Shown in pieces: positions 19,364 through 28,937 of a DNA stretch of 64,000 bases. The DNA comes from Saprospiraceae bacterium (lineage in GTDB: Bacteria; Bacteroidota; Bacteroidia; Chitinophagales; Saprospiraceae). The first letter of the stretch is position 1. Every line of letters starts with the position of its first letter. Where the stretch lies: the NCBI GenBank assembly GCA_016714445.1, contig JADJNF010000007.1, forward strand, positions 62,001-126,000. The letters are read 5' to 3'. The position numbers were made by a program, and so were the translations under genes. The notes under the pieces are model-generated. The model was given only the letters and a program-made list of their open reading frames with translations, had not been told where the DNA came from and ran no database searches.

Positions 19364-20128
19364 TCAATGCCTGACGAAAGTAAAGTGAGAATCCGTAGAT
19401 GAGTTACTGTCTAAAATATAGCCATCCATATCAAATTTGGTTAAAGCAGATGGCTCATTAATTCTGTTTTTTATGATATAGTTTGCCATCATTCCTCTCG
19501 CTTTTTTAGCATTGAAGGATATAAATGTACGCTTACCGTTTTTTATATCGAAAAAATCAATCTGTATTACTACCGCCTGTAATGTTTTCTGATCCAAAGA
19601 TTTAAAATATTCATCTGAAGCAAGATTAATGAGATAATTGTTTCCTGATCGTAGCAGGTCAGCATGGATGGATGGAGTAATTTTATCCCGCCAGAATTGA
19701 TATAGGTTTGTGCCTTTTGTTGTTGCCAGTCTGGTGCCCATTTCCAGCCTGTATTCACGTATTAGATCCAGTGGTCTGAGACTGCCGTAGAGCCCTGATA
19801 GAATCCTTACATGCTGCTGAGCAAAATCCAAATCCTGTTGACTTAATCCTCCGGCGTCCAGGCCAACATACACTTCACCATTGAAAGTAAGTATTGCCGC
19901 TTTACTGAAATCATCATCCATCTTAAGATTAAAATTCTGAAATCTCCGGTAGTTTTGATCTGCCAGTTTTTCACTGATGGTCATCAGGGACATAAGGTCA
20001 GCTACACTCTTTTTTTTCAGAATAGCAATTAATTGTGCTGTTTCTTTGGTGAAAATTGCAGAAGTCGGCTGGTGAATTTTTATAGGGGTAGGGTCAGACG
20101 TTTTTGATGGAGAAAGGATAGTTAGCAT
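19364..20128 (-). CDS. yaaA: YaaA family peroxide stress protein
   Basis: The 254-residue protein matches the YaaA/DUF328 family end to end: MLTILSPSKT at the start, ILTFNGEVYVGLDA in the middle, VRILSGLYGSLRPLDLI and YRLEMGTRLAT, and the late block ISFNAKKARGMMANYII. In E. coli YaaA is induced by OxyR and lowers free intracellular iron and so oxidative DNA damage. It acts in the cytoplasm. It appears as a single-gene unit; no regulator binding site is evident. Confidence 0.93.
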   Translation of the reverse strand: MLTILSPSKTSDPTPIKIHQPTSAIFTKETAQLIAILKKKSVADLMSLMTISEKLADQNYRRFQNFNLKMDDDFSKAAILTFNGEVYVGLDAGGLSQQDLDFAQQHVRILSGLYGSLRPLDLIREYRLEMGTRLATTKGTNLYQFWRDKITPSIHADLLRSGNNYLINLASDEYFKSLDQKTLQAVVIQIDFFDIKNGKRTFISFNAKKARGMMANYIIKNRINEPSALTKFDMDGYILDSNSSTDSHFTFVRH

Positions 20129-20215
20129 TTTTGAAATGGATATTTACCGACATAAAACGGCTGACAAACGATATTGTTGATAAATAAAAAGTATGAGACC
20201 CGGTTTTAAAAAAGT

Positions 20216-20253
20216 AAAAGCCCCGACAATCTATAAGACCTGTCGGGGCTTTT
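20216..20253 (-). terminator. Bidirectional intrinsic terminator downstream of the DUF1573 gene
   Basis: AAAAGCCCCGACA (20216-20228) pairs with TGTCGGGGCTTTT (20241-20253) around a 12-base loop, with A and T tracts on both sides. It follows the stop of the leftward DUF1573 gene and separates it from yaaA. Confidence 0.88.
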
Positions 20254-20320
20254 ATATTTATTTAGAAAGCAAATACAAGAGAGAATATTTTTTAATCAAA
20301 CTTATATTTCCACCTATGTA

Positions 20321-20848
20321 TTAGTTTCCTTTGATAAGAGTAGGTTCAGCTGCAGGAACCGCTTTTTCTTCTTTTGGAGCCAAAACAGTACCGATTACCT
20401 GAATGACGTGATTATCAGGTCCTTCATTGGTGGTGATGGTGATCGACTTATTGATACCACCTGTTCTTTTTGTATCATATCTAACTTCCATAGAGCTGCT
20501 TTGACCTGGAGCGATAGGATCTTTAGGCCATGTAGGTACTGTACAACCACATGAACCTCTTGCATTTTTGATTACCAAAGGCTCTGTACCTGTATTGGTA
20601 AATTTAATGATTCTTAATGGCTCTGCCCCATTTTCAATGGTACCATAATCAACGGTAAGTGACTCGAAAGTCATTTTTGCGTTTGTTCTTTCTACCGCTA
20701 CTTCTTGGACAGTCTGAGCTTGAGCCTGAATAGCAGCTTCTTTCTTAATATCTCCTGTTGTTTTGATTGGAACAGGTGCCTTGTCATTTTTCTGAGCGTT
20801 TAATGAAAATGCTGCTAAAATTAACAATGAGAATAAAACTTGTTTCAT
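20321..20848 (-). CDS. Secreted DUF1573 domain protein
   Basis: The 175-residue protein has a signal peptide (MKQVLFSLLILAAFSLNA) and one DUF1573 immunoglobulin-like domain at about residues 55-150. The hallmark is the block FTNTGTEPLVI followed by the paired-cysteine motif GSCGCTVPTWP and IAPGQSSSMEVRYDT. Members are abundant periplasmic or surface proteins of Bacteroidetes with unknown function. It has a full-consensus promoter upstream and a strong terminator downstream, so it is a well-defined, probably strongly expressed single-gene unit. Confidence 0.9.
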   Translation of the reverse strand: MKQVLFSLLILAAFSLNAQKNDKAPVPIKTTGDIKKEAAIQAQAQTVQEVAVERTNAKMTFESLTVDYGTIENGAEPLRIIKFTNTGTEPLVIKNARGSCGCTVPTWPKDPIAPGQSSSMEVRYDTKRTGGINKSITITTNEGPDNHVIQVIGTVLAPKEEKAVPAAEPTLIKGN

Positions 20849-20877
20849 GATGATATTATTTTTTTTAATTTCAAGTA

Positions 20878-20907
20878 CAAATATAGTGCTATAAATGAAA
20901 TCTTCAA
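20878..20907 (-). promoter_or_regulatory. Full-consensus Bacteroidetes promoter of the DUF1573 gene
   Basis: On the minus strand TTG (20905-20907) is followed after 19 bases by TATATTTG (20878-20885), an exact match to TTG-N19-TAnnTTTG. The start codon is 29 bases downstream of the -7 box. Confidence 0.78.
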
Positions 20908-21024
20908 AAAAAAAGTTCAGAAGCTGCTGTTAAAGTACTGTTAAGGAGATTTTTTGTATTTTGATATTTATTTTGCTCTGGTGTTACTATTTATTGTATT
21001 TTGCTTTAAAATAAACAAATAATT

Positions 21025-21273
21025 ATGAGCTCTGCAGGACACATTATGGATATGATACAGCGAATGAATCAAAACAGAAATTTGCAACGGTCTAAAAAAG
21101 AGCGCATTAGAGATCATTTAGGTCAATTGTATAGTAATAAATCAACCGCCCATGTACCGGATACTCCTTTTGAAAGTCCCAAGTCTAATCGTGACTTGAG
21201 ATTTATACATCTGATCATTCTCATTAGTGTTATTTCGATTTTAATATTTTTTATATATTTAATATTATATTAA
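21025..21273 (+). CDS. Small protein with C-terminal membrane anchor
   Basis: This 82-residue protein has a basic, helical front half (MSSAGHIMDMIQRMNQNRNL ... KKERIRDHL) and one C-terminal membrane segment (FIHLIILISVISILIFFIYLIL) with almost nothing after it, so it is a tail-anchored protein facing the cytoplasm. I recall the MSSAGHIxDMI opening from other Bacteroidetes small proteins, which supports it being real, but no function is known to me. Confidence 0.7.
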   Translation: MSSAGHIMDMIQRMNQNRNLQRSKKERIRDHLGQLYSNKSTAHVPDTPFESPKSNRDLRFIHLIILISVISILIFFIYLILY

Positions 21274-21430
21274 TATGTTGGGAAATTACTTTTATTTTAA
21301 GACATTTAATCTAATTTGGGGAATGTGTTAGTGAAATAAAGAATTTGGTTAACAATATACATAGTTTACATGATTTTAAACCCATTAATATTAAAGGCCA
21401 ACTTTTAAATCTATAAAATAAACACGACCG

Positions 21431-22683
21431 ATGAATGAATTGGATTATGATGTAGTGATTTGCGGTGCAGGACCATCTGGAGCTACCGCATCATTATTTC
21501 TTTCTCAAAGTGGTATTCGCCACTTGATCATAGATCAATCCGTTTTTCCACGTCCAAAAGTTTGCGGGGATAGCATCACTCCACTATGCTTCACCATTTT
21601 ACAACAGGTAATACCAGATATTCATAACCATTTTGCTGAAAAATTACAAGTGAGGAAGATCAATAAAATAAGGGTTTACAGTTTTAATCAAAGATTTGCT
21701 GACCTTAATTTGTCTGATTTTGTGGCAAAAGAAAAAATTTATTTTACACTGTAAGCAGATATGTACTGGATGAATTTCTGGTGCAGCAAGTGCGTCAAAG
21801 ACCTGAAGCAATCCTTTGGGAGAATTCAAAACTCGAAGATTATAACGTCACTGAGGAAGGTGTTACCTTGCAAATTGTAAAAGAAGGCCAACTGATTCAG
21901 ATTTCAGCAAAAATGATTATCGCTGCTGATGGTGCAAGATCTGTATTTCGTAAAAATATATTCAGAAGGCCCATCGACAGAAAGCAGATGGCGGCAGTAA
22001 TTCGTACTTATTATAAAGATGTAAAACCATCCGGTAAATGCAATATGTTTGAATTGTATATTTTTGAAAACGTGATGCCTGGATATTTTTGGATTTTCCC
22101 TATGGCTGATGGTACATATAATGTGGGACTTGGCATTACATCAGATGTCATTCAGTCCAAAAGAATAAACCTTAGAAAGTTGATGGACGAATTAATTATT
22201 CACCACCCATTACTTAAAGATCGTTTTGGGAACGCCACAAGAGTACATCCCATCGGTGGGGCAGAATTACCCTTTTTGACAGAATCTGAACCAAAGTTAA
22301 GTGATAAGCGAATTTTACTGGCTGGTGATGCCGGATCTTTAGCGGACCCTGTGAGCGGTGAAGGCATTGGTCCAGGTATAGTAAGCGGAAAATATGCAGC
22401 ATTGACAGCAGTACAAGCATTGAAAGCTAATGATTTTTCGGCTTCATTTCTTCAAAAATATGACGTAACAATACACGATAAAATTACCAGAGCATACGCT
22501 ATTAGAATTAGTCTTTTTGATTGGTTTACCAAATATCCGTGGCGGATCAACACCCTGATCAGGTTATATCCAAAGATAAGATGGATACGTAATTTGTTGG
22601 CAAATATGATTTTTACCAGCTTTCGTTTTAGTGACATAAAAAGTCTGATGATCTTCAAAAAGTTATTCAAAAACAATGTATGA
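21431..22683 (+). CDS. FAD-dependent oxidoreductase, geranylgeranyl reductase family (frameshifted)
   Basis: The N-terminal part has the FAD-binding Rossmann loop CGAGPSGATAS and PRPKVCGDSI; the C-terminal part has the second FAD motif GDAGSLADPVSGEGIGPGI. Together they match geranylgeranyl-reductase-like flavoproteins, which saturate isoprenoid chains or act as related lipid monooxygenases. The frame breaks at the six-A run 21732-21737. One added A gives EKNLFYTVSRYVLDEF and a continuous protein of about 417 residues. It is likely cytoplasmic or membrane-associated. It converges with the methyltransferase gene. Confidence 0.88.
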
Positions 22684-22707
22684 TGACAGGTATTCCAAAA
22701 TAGTGGA

Positions 22708-23460
22708 CTACACCATTTTTTTCCAATGGGCACAAATGATACCGGCAGCGACAGACACATTGAGAGATTCAGCCAGTTTGTTTTTTGCCCCACCAATTGT
22801 AATTTTGTGTTGTATCCACTTATCCATTTCAGCAGAAATACCTCTACCTTCACTTCCCATTACCAGAATGGCATATTCTTCTATTACCGTTGTTTGCAGA
22901 TCTTTTCCTTCCATATACGTTCCATACATGGGTCTTTTGAAGGAAGATATTTTTTTATAATCAGCAGTTGTGAGCAGAAGATTGGCCATACTACCCATAC
23001 TCGCCTGCACCACTTTTGGGTTGAAGAAGTCCGCACTTTCTTCTGAACGTATGATCATATCAATACCAAACCAGTCTGCAGTGCGTATAATGGTGCCCAC
23101 ATTGCCGGGATCCTGTACACCATCCAGGTATATAGCTGAAATATGATCATTTAACAAAATATTTGTATCATCTTCCCTTTTGTCGAGCAACAAAAATATA
23201 TCTGAAGGTGTTTTAAGTGATGATATTTGTTCCATTTCTTTTGTGGAAATGATATCCGGTTCAACAGTCCCATACGACAGAAAATCCAAGTATTTTTTTT
23301 CATTACCATTGGTAATTAATATCTGGTCAATGCTGAATTTTTTATTTTTAAGGAATTCACTGCATACTTTATCACCTTCAGCGATGAATTTGTTATAAAT
23401 TTGCCTGAATTTTGGTTGATGCAGAGCTTTGATATCTTTTAGCCGGGCCTTTGAGATCAA
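22708..23460 (-). CDS. TrmH/SpoU family RNA 2'-O-methyltransferase
   Basis: The 250-residue protein has an N-terminal substrate-binding domain (about 1-90) and a C-terminal SPOUT knot domain with its three motifs: LDGVQDPGNVGTIIRTA, VMGSEGRGIS and LAESLNVSVAAGI. It transfers a methyl group from SAM to a ribose 2'-hydroxyl in rRNA or tRNA; the exact target cannot be read from sequence. The start is non-ATG or close to the end of the 23460 frame; upstream DNA is shared with the divergent TamL-like gene. Confidence 0.92.
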   Translation of the reverse strand: MISKARLKDIKALHQPKFRQIYNKFIAEGDKVCSEFLKNKKFSIDQILITNGNEKKYLDFLSYGTVEPDIISTKEMEQISSLKTPSDIFLLLDKREDDTNILLNDHISAIYLDGVQDPGNVGTIIRTADWFGIDMIIRSEESADFFNPKVVQASMGSMANLLLTTADYKKISSFKRPMYGTYMEGKDLQTTVIEEYAILVMGSEGRGISAEMDKWIQHKITIGGAKNKLAESLNVSVAAGIICAHWKKMV

Positions 23461-23489
23461 CTTAAAAGTTTTTATAAATTATTTTAAAT

Positions 23490-25901
23490 TTGAGCATTCT
23501 GAAAATTTCTTCTTTAAGTGCCGGTATAATGATGATGTTATTTTTAATGTCATCCTGTAACTCTACCCGCTATCTGGAAAAAGATCAAAGTCTATTAAAA
23601 AGGACAAAGATAATTTTTAAAAATGAAAAATCCGTTGAGAATAAAAAATCATTGGAAGCAGAGCTGGCTACTTTCATCGATCAGAAACCCAATGAGAAAC
23701 TATTGTTTTTTATACCTAAGGAATGGTTGTATCTCACCAATAATCAGCCGGATGATAATGCATGGTATAAAAAGGGTATCAAAAGTTTAGGAGATCCTCC
23801 GGTAATCTACTCGGAATCGGCTTCCAAAAAAATAGCAGGCAACATGGAAAACCACCTGAAATTTAAGAAGGGATTTTACAAAGCCAAGGTGGATTTTATT
23901 GTAGAAGAAAAAAAGTCTATACAAGGGTGGTCCGATTCTCATGGAAGTGATGTGTGGGAAAGCAACATCAGTAAAGTCACTTATATAGTATCCCTTGGTG
24001 ATCGCTTCAAAGTAAAAAATGTGAGGTATGAGTCACAGGATAAAAAGTTATTGACTTTTGTCGAATCTTTGCAGGAAAATGCATTTGTAAAAAGGAGACT
24101 ACATTGATTTTGCTCAGTTTGAGCTGGAAAAAAGCCGACTTACGGTAGAATTGCAAAACCATGGGTATTCTAATTTTTCGAATAATTTTATCGAAATATC
24201 AGGAGACAGCAGCCAGGTCAATAAAGACGTAGATATTTTTTTTCAATTCAGAACTGCATTGCCTGATACTATACATACAAAATTTGTTACCGGGGAAGTA
24301 AAAGTGTATACCGATTATTTTAAGGAACAAGTGGTCGATAGTTTATCAGCAGATACTATAAATATGCTGCAATTTTACAGACAGTCATCGTCTTTTTTAG
24401 TAAAACCATCTTTATTATCCAATTCTATATTTTTCAAACAAGGATCATTGTTGAGAAGGGATGACCGGCAAAAGACATTCAGAAAATTAAATAGTCTGGG
24501 TACATACCGATTTGTCACTGTAAATGCTCGGGTTGATAAGGATAGAGATAGTATTATGAATTTTGAAATCCTGCTCACGCCTTTCCAGAAGAAGTGGATT
24601 TTTGATGGAAGTTTGGAAGGGTATTTCAGTACGCTAGGTGCGGCCAGATTATTTGGATTTTCAGTTTCATCACAGTTTGTAAACAGAAACTTTTTGGGCG
24701 GATCAGAAAAATATACCCTCAGAGCAGAAGCAGGTACTGAAGTAGGCTATGCCAGAGAAACAGGTTTTGTACAGAGAACCACCAATCTTTCTTTGCAAAA
24801 CAATCTGAATATACCTTCATTTCAGGATTTTATTGGTTTAGGTCGTTTGGCAAACAGATCCGGAATTATTCGCGATAAATTTTACAAAAATTTTGTCGAA
24901 GAAGCCAGTACCAATATTGGCCTGGGATTTAGTGCACTGAATATTATTAATTTCTATTCATTGAGTACTTTCAATGCATCCTTTGGTTTTGATTACACAT
25001 CACCTAAGGGAAATCGGTATGTATTCAAACCACTGGGCTTTAACCTTGATCTGTATTCTATCAAAGATACTACCAGGTTTGAACAGAATCCACTGATTCT
25101 TTTGTCATTTAAGGATATATTGGGCACTGGCTTTGTATTCAGAGATTTTTCTTACATATATACCAAAACCAAGGACCGCAAAGGAAATTCGATGCTCGCC
25201 ATCAATAATCTGGAAGTATCAGGATGGGAAGTACATTTGACCAATCTATTGTATAATGCCATATCCGGTTCTGACAGAGAGTGGGTACTTGACGATAAAA
25301 GGGAGATAGCTTTTGCAAAGTATATCAGGTATGAATTTGATGGCAGGTACAATAAAGAATACACTAAAACGACAAGTTTTGCATCCAGATTAAATTTTGG
25401 TATTATCGTTCCTTTTGGCAATAATCCATCGGCTCCATTCATCAGACAATTTGGCGTAGGTGGACCCAATAGCCTGCGAGCCTGGAATATCAAAGAGCCG
25501 GGTCCGGAGGATATCGGGATCCGTTGGCAAAATTGAAAGAAACGCCGGTCATATTTGTAAATCAGGGCGATATCAAACTGGAGTTGAATGCGGAATACCG
25601 GTTTAAAATATTGTTGCTTCTGGATGGAGCATTTTTGTGGATGCCGGCAACGTCTGGACATTGGGATGACCCAAACAGGCCCGGAGCAGTTATTTCATCA
25701 AAGTTTTTGGATCAGATGGCCATAGGAGCAGGATATGGTATCCGGTTTAATTTTAATTTTTTTATCATCCGGTTTGATTGTGGATATAAGATAAGAAGTC
25801 CTTTTGAAGACCCTTACAAAAAAAGTCAGTGGTATTCTTTCAAAGAAATAAGACAGCAGGGTTTGGGCAATGTACAGGTTGCGGTAAATTATCCTTTTTG
25901 A
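23490..25901 (+). CDS. TamL-like lipoprotein of the BamA/TamA (Omp85) family, several frameshifts
   Basis: The signal ends with lipobox LMSSC followed by NSTRYLEKDQSLL, the opening of Bacteroidetes TamL, a lipidated TamA relative that helps place proteins in the outer membrane. POTRA-like domains fill about residues 30-330, then the 16-strand barrel with GGPNSLRAW. Frames change at the five-A run 24089-24093, at GGG 25500-25502, and twice between 25632 and 25665, where the conserved FVDAGNVWTL appears in a shifted frame. Correcting single bases gives about 803 residues. Start is TTG 23490; a TAAATTTG box overlaps it, so an ATG at 23529 is an alternative. Confidence 0.82.
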
Positions 25902-26364
25902 AATGATTTCCAAAAGTTGGATTGTGACTTTTTGTCAGGGATATTTTTCTTCTTCAGGAAGTAGTGAAAAAAACAGATAGATGGTGAACATGATTAACCA
26001 TTCACCGTTGACGAAATATTTGATGGTGGTTGATAGGTAAATTTGACCAACATTTGTCAGTTATAGCATACCAGATAGTTGATTTATAACAGATGCTGAC
26101 AGCTGCACTATTAGGCAATAATTAATTGATTCTGAAATCATAACAATAAAGAGACCATTGAGTGATTTTTACTGCTCTTTTCTACTAATATAAATATAAT
26201 CAATTCGGTCGGTAGATCGTTGGATAATAGTCCAAAAGTCTGAGAACTTTATACATGTAAAGGTTGCAAAAAATCGTGTGGCTGCAATATGGCTGCAATA
26301 TGGCTCCATTTTTTCTACTGCTTTCTACTTATTTTTAACACCCATGAGTTACATAACTCCTTGA

Positions 26365-26434
26365 AAAACAAACGCCAAACAGAATTTTACTTCTATTTGG
26401 CGTTATGTTTTGCGGACTGGACGGGACAGTCTGC
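26365..26434. repeat. Two adjacent strong hairpins
   Basis: The first pairs about 19 bases (26365-26383 with 26391-26411, containing ACGCCAAACAGA against TCTATTTGGCGT, one mismatch and one bulge). The second follows at once: GCGGACTG (26412-26419) with CAGTCTGC (26427-26434), one G-U pair, loop GACGGGA. Neither has a U tract, so they are not typical terminators. They lie upstream of a replication-like gene module. Confidence 0.6.
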
Positions 26435-26657
26435 AATACATAACTACCTTATTAATTGGTTTATATCCTATATTTTACATATTAAACATATCGTTATATG
26501 TTATATTGTCGCTGCATTGTCGCATTAATTTTATTGCAATTTAGTGCATTTTTACGACATATCAAAATTTATTTTTTCCTACCATTTTTATCTCTTTTGA
26601 GTGTTTTTCAAATAATTTTCAATCACTTTACTTACCCATTTTTCGCAAATTTTCATC

Positions 26658-26751
26658 GGTCGAAATGTGTTCTGTCATACCGACTGATGAGTCTGTGAAA
26701 CAGCCTTGTGAGTCCGTGAAACAGGTCGATATGTGTCCTGTTACACGGACT
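26658..26751. repeat. Cluster of related inverted and direct repeats
   Basis: Two related 28-base units (26658-26685 and from 26724), each of the form GTCGA-A/T-ATGTGT-T/C-CTGT, flank two copies of TGAGTC-T/C-GTGAAACAG. The second half makes a strong hairpin: 26711-26725 pairs with 26737-26751, 14 of 15 positions. The first half is a degenerate version of the same hairpin. Iterated structures like this occur at plasmid origins, transfer origins and recombinase sites. Confidence 0.55.
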
Positions 26752-27241
26752 TGACACGGAATACATGCGGAACTCAAACAGTACCATATATAACTAAACA
26801 TATAATAAACAATTAAATAAACTAGTAATAAACATTACAAACAAAAGCGAAAAAAATTTAAAAAAAATAAAAATCCAAACGAGAAAGTTGCACCAGGCCC
26901 GCGGCACAAAGTCTCGCGCAAATTTGAGTTCCAAAGGGTTATATTTTCCCATGTAATATAACTTCTTTTCATTCACTTTTCGAATACAATTCCAACACAA
27001 TCAAAAAATCTATTTCATTCTTGTTTTGAATTGCCTTTTCGGGAATTTTATCCTTAAATCAAGTTTTTACTTTTTTTTTATTTTCTATATTTTTGTAAAG
27101 TATTGGTATAATACATATTTTATATTATAACTATTGTAATGTATTAAAATTATCCCAAAATTACTCTACGACTCGTAGTTACATCGTAGAATTCATCTTG
27201 CCTTACCCCTGACCTTTGTCCCGAAACAAATATCATTCACC

Positions 27242-27544
27242 ATGCCCGCAAATATTCTTACCACTGATGATCTCAGAGAGTTCAAAGTAGAACTCCTGGA
27301 AGAGATCAAAGAAATACTTCATTTTTCAAAGAATACTCTTAATCCTGATGGTAAACGTTTTTTAAAGTCATCCGAAGTTCAGGAGCTACTCAGCCTTTCT
27401 CCTGCTTCTTTGCAAAACTTAAGAAATGCAAGGGAACTTCCTTACTCTAAAGTCAACGGTACGATCTTTTACGATTGGAATGACATCATTCAACTGATAA
27501 TCAGTAATAAGAAAGAAGCTAAACCAAAACGTAAATCATTATAA
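27242..27544 (+). CDS. Helix-turn-helix protein of mobile-element type
   Basis: The 100-residue protein has an N-terminal coiled-coil-like helix (FKVELLEEIKEIL) and a winged helix-turn-helix region typical of the HTH_17/excisionase type: RFLKSSEVQELLSLSPASLQ, then LRNARELPYSKVNGTIFYDW. Proteins of this kind open the core module of many Bacteroidetes integrative and mobilisable elements, where they act as a transcriptional or recombination regulator. It is followed after nine bases by the next gene, so it starts an operon of three. Confidence 0.78.
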   Translation: MPANILTTDDLREFKVELLEEIKEILHFSKNTLNPDGKRFLKSSEVQELLSLSPASLQNLRNARELPYSKVNGTIFYDWNDIIQLIISNKKEAKPKRKSL

Positions 27545-27553
27545 TTTCCACCT

Positions 27554-28267
27554 ATGTCAAAGTCAATCAACCAAGTCAACTATATCAGACATTTGGAAAA
27601 TTTCCTTTCGATCGTCAATTATGGAGACTTCATTCATTTCGGTCATGTAGCACTTTATGTTTCTTTATTCAGAATTTGGAACATCAACTACTTTGCAAAT
27701 CCTTTTAGTCCTTCGAGGGGAGAAATCATGTCTCATGCGGGCATTAAGTCAAAAGACGCATTTTATCGTAATTTAAAAGAGCTTGAAGCCTTGGATTTAA
27801 TTCGTTACTACCCATCAAAATCCAGATACGAGCATAGTTATTATTGCATCTCAACTATCGAGCATCTAGAATCCGGATTTCGTATGGATGTATGGGGATT
27901 GACCCACCATAATTCACTGAATAAAACCATACAATCTAAAATCGATTTCAAGGCAAGCACTGTAGAACCACAAAATAAAGTAATAGATATCAATACTAAA
28001 GCAAAATTATTCAATGGCAAAGGATCATTGATTTTAGAAAAATCAATATTTATAGATTATAGCGGAGAACAGAAAACTTTGAATAAAACAGACACCTTCG
28101 ACCCACACACCGACCCACGTTACTCATCCCAAATAGACAATCGTATTTCTTCACTTTCAAATAACAGCAATTATGCAAACCATCAGAATTCACAATCAGG
28201 ACGTACCGGTCTCCGTCCTCCGGGAGTACAAATCGATCCAGATGCAGATTACTCAGTCCCACTTTAG
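27554..28267 (+). CDS. Replication-protein-like gene of a mobile element (winged-helix N-terminus)
   Basis: The 237-residue protein has an N-terminal winged-helix-like domain (about 25-110) with GEIMSHAGIKSKDAFYRNL followed by LEALDLIRYYPSKS, the pattern of DnaD/RepA-type recognition helices. The C-terminal 100 residues are polar, Asn/Ser-rich and probably disordered (SSLSNNSNYANHQNSQ). Similar proteins sit between a HTH protein and a DnaC-like ATPase in Bacteroidetes mobile elements. I infer a role in starting element replication; it is not proven by sequence. It overlaps the next gene by up to 95 bases. Confidence 0.6.
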   Translation: MSKSINQVNYIRHLENFLSIVNYGDFIHFGHVALYVSLFRIWNINYFANPFSPSRGEIMSHAGIKSKDAFYRNLKELEALDLIRYYPSKSRYEHSYYCISTIEHLESGFRMDVWGLTHHNSLNKTIQSKIDFKASTVEPQNKVIDINTKAKLFNGKGSLILEKSIFIDYSGEQKTLNKTDTFDPHTDPRYSSQIDNRISSLSNNSNYANHQNSQSGRTGLRPPGVQIDPDADYSVPL

Positions 28268-28877
28268 TTATGACGACTTTGCCAGGCTTATGGAGATTCA
28301 TGGCCAAATAATGTACGGTGTACATTTCCGATTATACAAGGAAGATAAAGATGTCATCCTGCAGATGTACGCCTACTTCACAGGTGACGCGGATCTTTGC
28401 AAACATTATAAGATGGATTTGAGAAAAGGCCTTTTTCTATCAGGCAAAACCGGAGTGGGCAAGACCGTTCATATGAAGCTTGTCAGACAGTTTATGAGCT
28501 TCAAAGAGAGATTCAAAATGAAGTCCTGTCAACAATTGGCTTTAGAGTATATGGACCAGGGTTCTCAGATACTGACTCAATACGGTCGCAATTATGTTGA
28601 TCATATAGATAATAACACGATCAATCAAACCTACTGTTTTGATGACATGGGCACGGAAGATGAAGTCAAACACTACGGCACCCAGACCAATGTATTGGGC
28701 CAGATTATTCTGATGCGCTATGAACTCTTTCAGGGCCGTCAGGTACTCACACACTTCACCAGCAATCTAACAGCACCACAGATCGAAAAGCATTACGGTG
28801 AGCGAGTCCGCAGTCGCCTTAGGGAGATGTGCAACTGGATAGAGTACAATTCTACATCCGTTGATAAAAGAAAGTAA
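28173..28877 (+). CDS. DnaC/IstB-like P-loop ATPase
   Basis: An AAA+ ATPase of 234 residues with Walker A GKTGVGKTVH (about residue 92), Walker B YCFDDMG (about 150) and a sensor-1-like TSN (HFTSNLTAPQI). The end (ERVRSRLREMCNWIEY) has the arginine-rich box of DnaC helicase loaders. It probably loads the replicative helicase for the element. Two starts are possible: ATG 28173, overlapping the upstream gene by 95 bases, or ATG 28242, overlapping by 26; the second looks more natural, but the first is open. A strong terminator follows, so the three-gene operon ends here. Confidence 0.8.
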   Translation: MQTIRIHNQDVPVSVLREYKSIQMQITQSHFSYDDFARLMEIHGQIMYGVHFRLYKEDKDVILQMYAYFTGDADLCKHYKMDLRKGLFLSGKTGVGKTVHMKLVRQFMSFKERFKMKSCQQLALEYMDQGSQILTQYGRNYVDHIDNNTINQTYCFDDMGTEDEVKHYGTQTNVLGQIILMRYELFQGRQVLTHFTSNLTAPQIEKHYGERVRSRLREMCNWIEYNSTSVDKRK

Positions 28878-28906
28878 GTTGCATGGTTCACATTGTTTTG
28901 GGTTAT

Positions 28907-28937
28907 GTGGTCGCTGTGGAGGCAGCGACCACTTTTT
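28907..28937 (+). terminator. Strong intrinsic terminator of the mobile-element operon
   Basis: GTGGTCGCTG (28907-28916) pairs perfectly with CAGCGACCAC (28923-28932) around TGGAGG, followed by five T. It lies 30 bases after the ATPase stop. Confidence 0.92.

Larger units (their letters stand above)
25902..27241. other. Gene-free region upstream of the mobile-element-like module
   Basis: About 1.3 kb without a convincing gene. Besides the two hairpin clusters listed separately, it has a short tandem repeat GGCTGCAATAT (26280-26301) and a GTTATATT/AATATAAC hairpin near 26938-26962. The rest is AT-rich. Confidence 0.5.

Noticed and set aside
26190..26260. Fragment looking like part of a tRNA in front of the mobile-element module
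   Set aside because: No acceptor stem, no T-loop TTCGA in the right place and no cloverleaf could be built.
26684..26701. Hammerhead-ribozyme-like core CTGATGA followed by GAAAC
   Set aside because: Only six bases separate the two conserved blocks, so stem II cannot form, and the flanks do not give stems I and III around a cleavage triplet. The sequence is better explained by the local inverted repeats.
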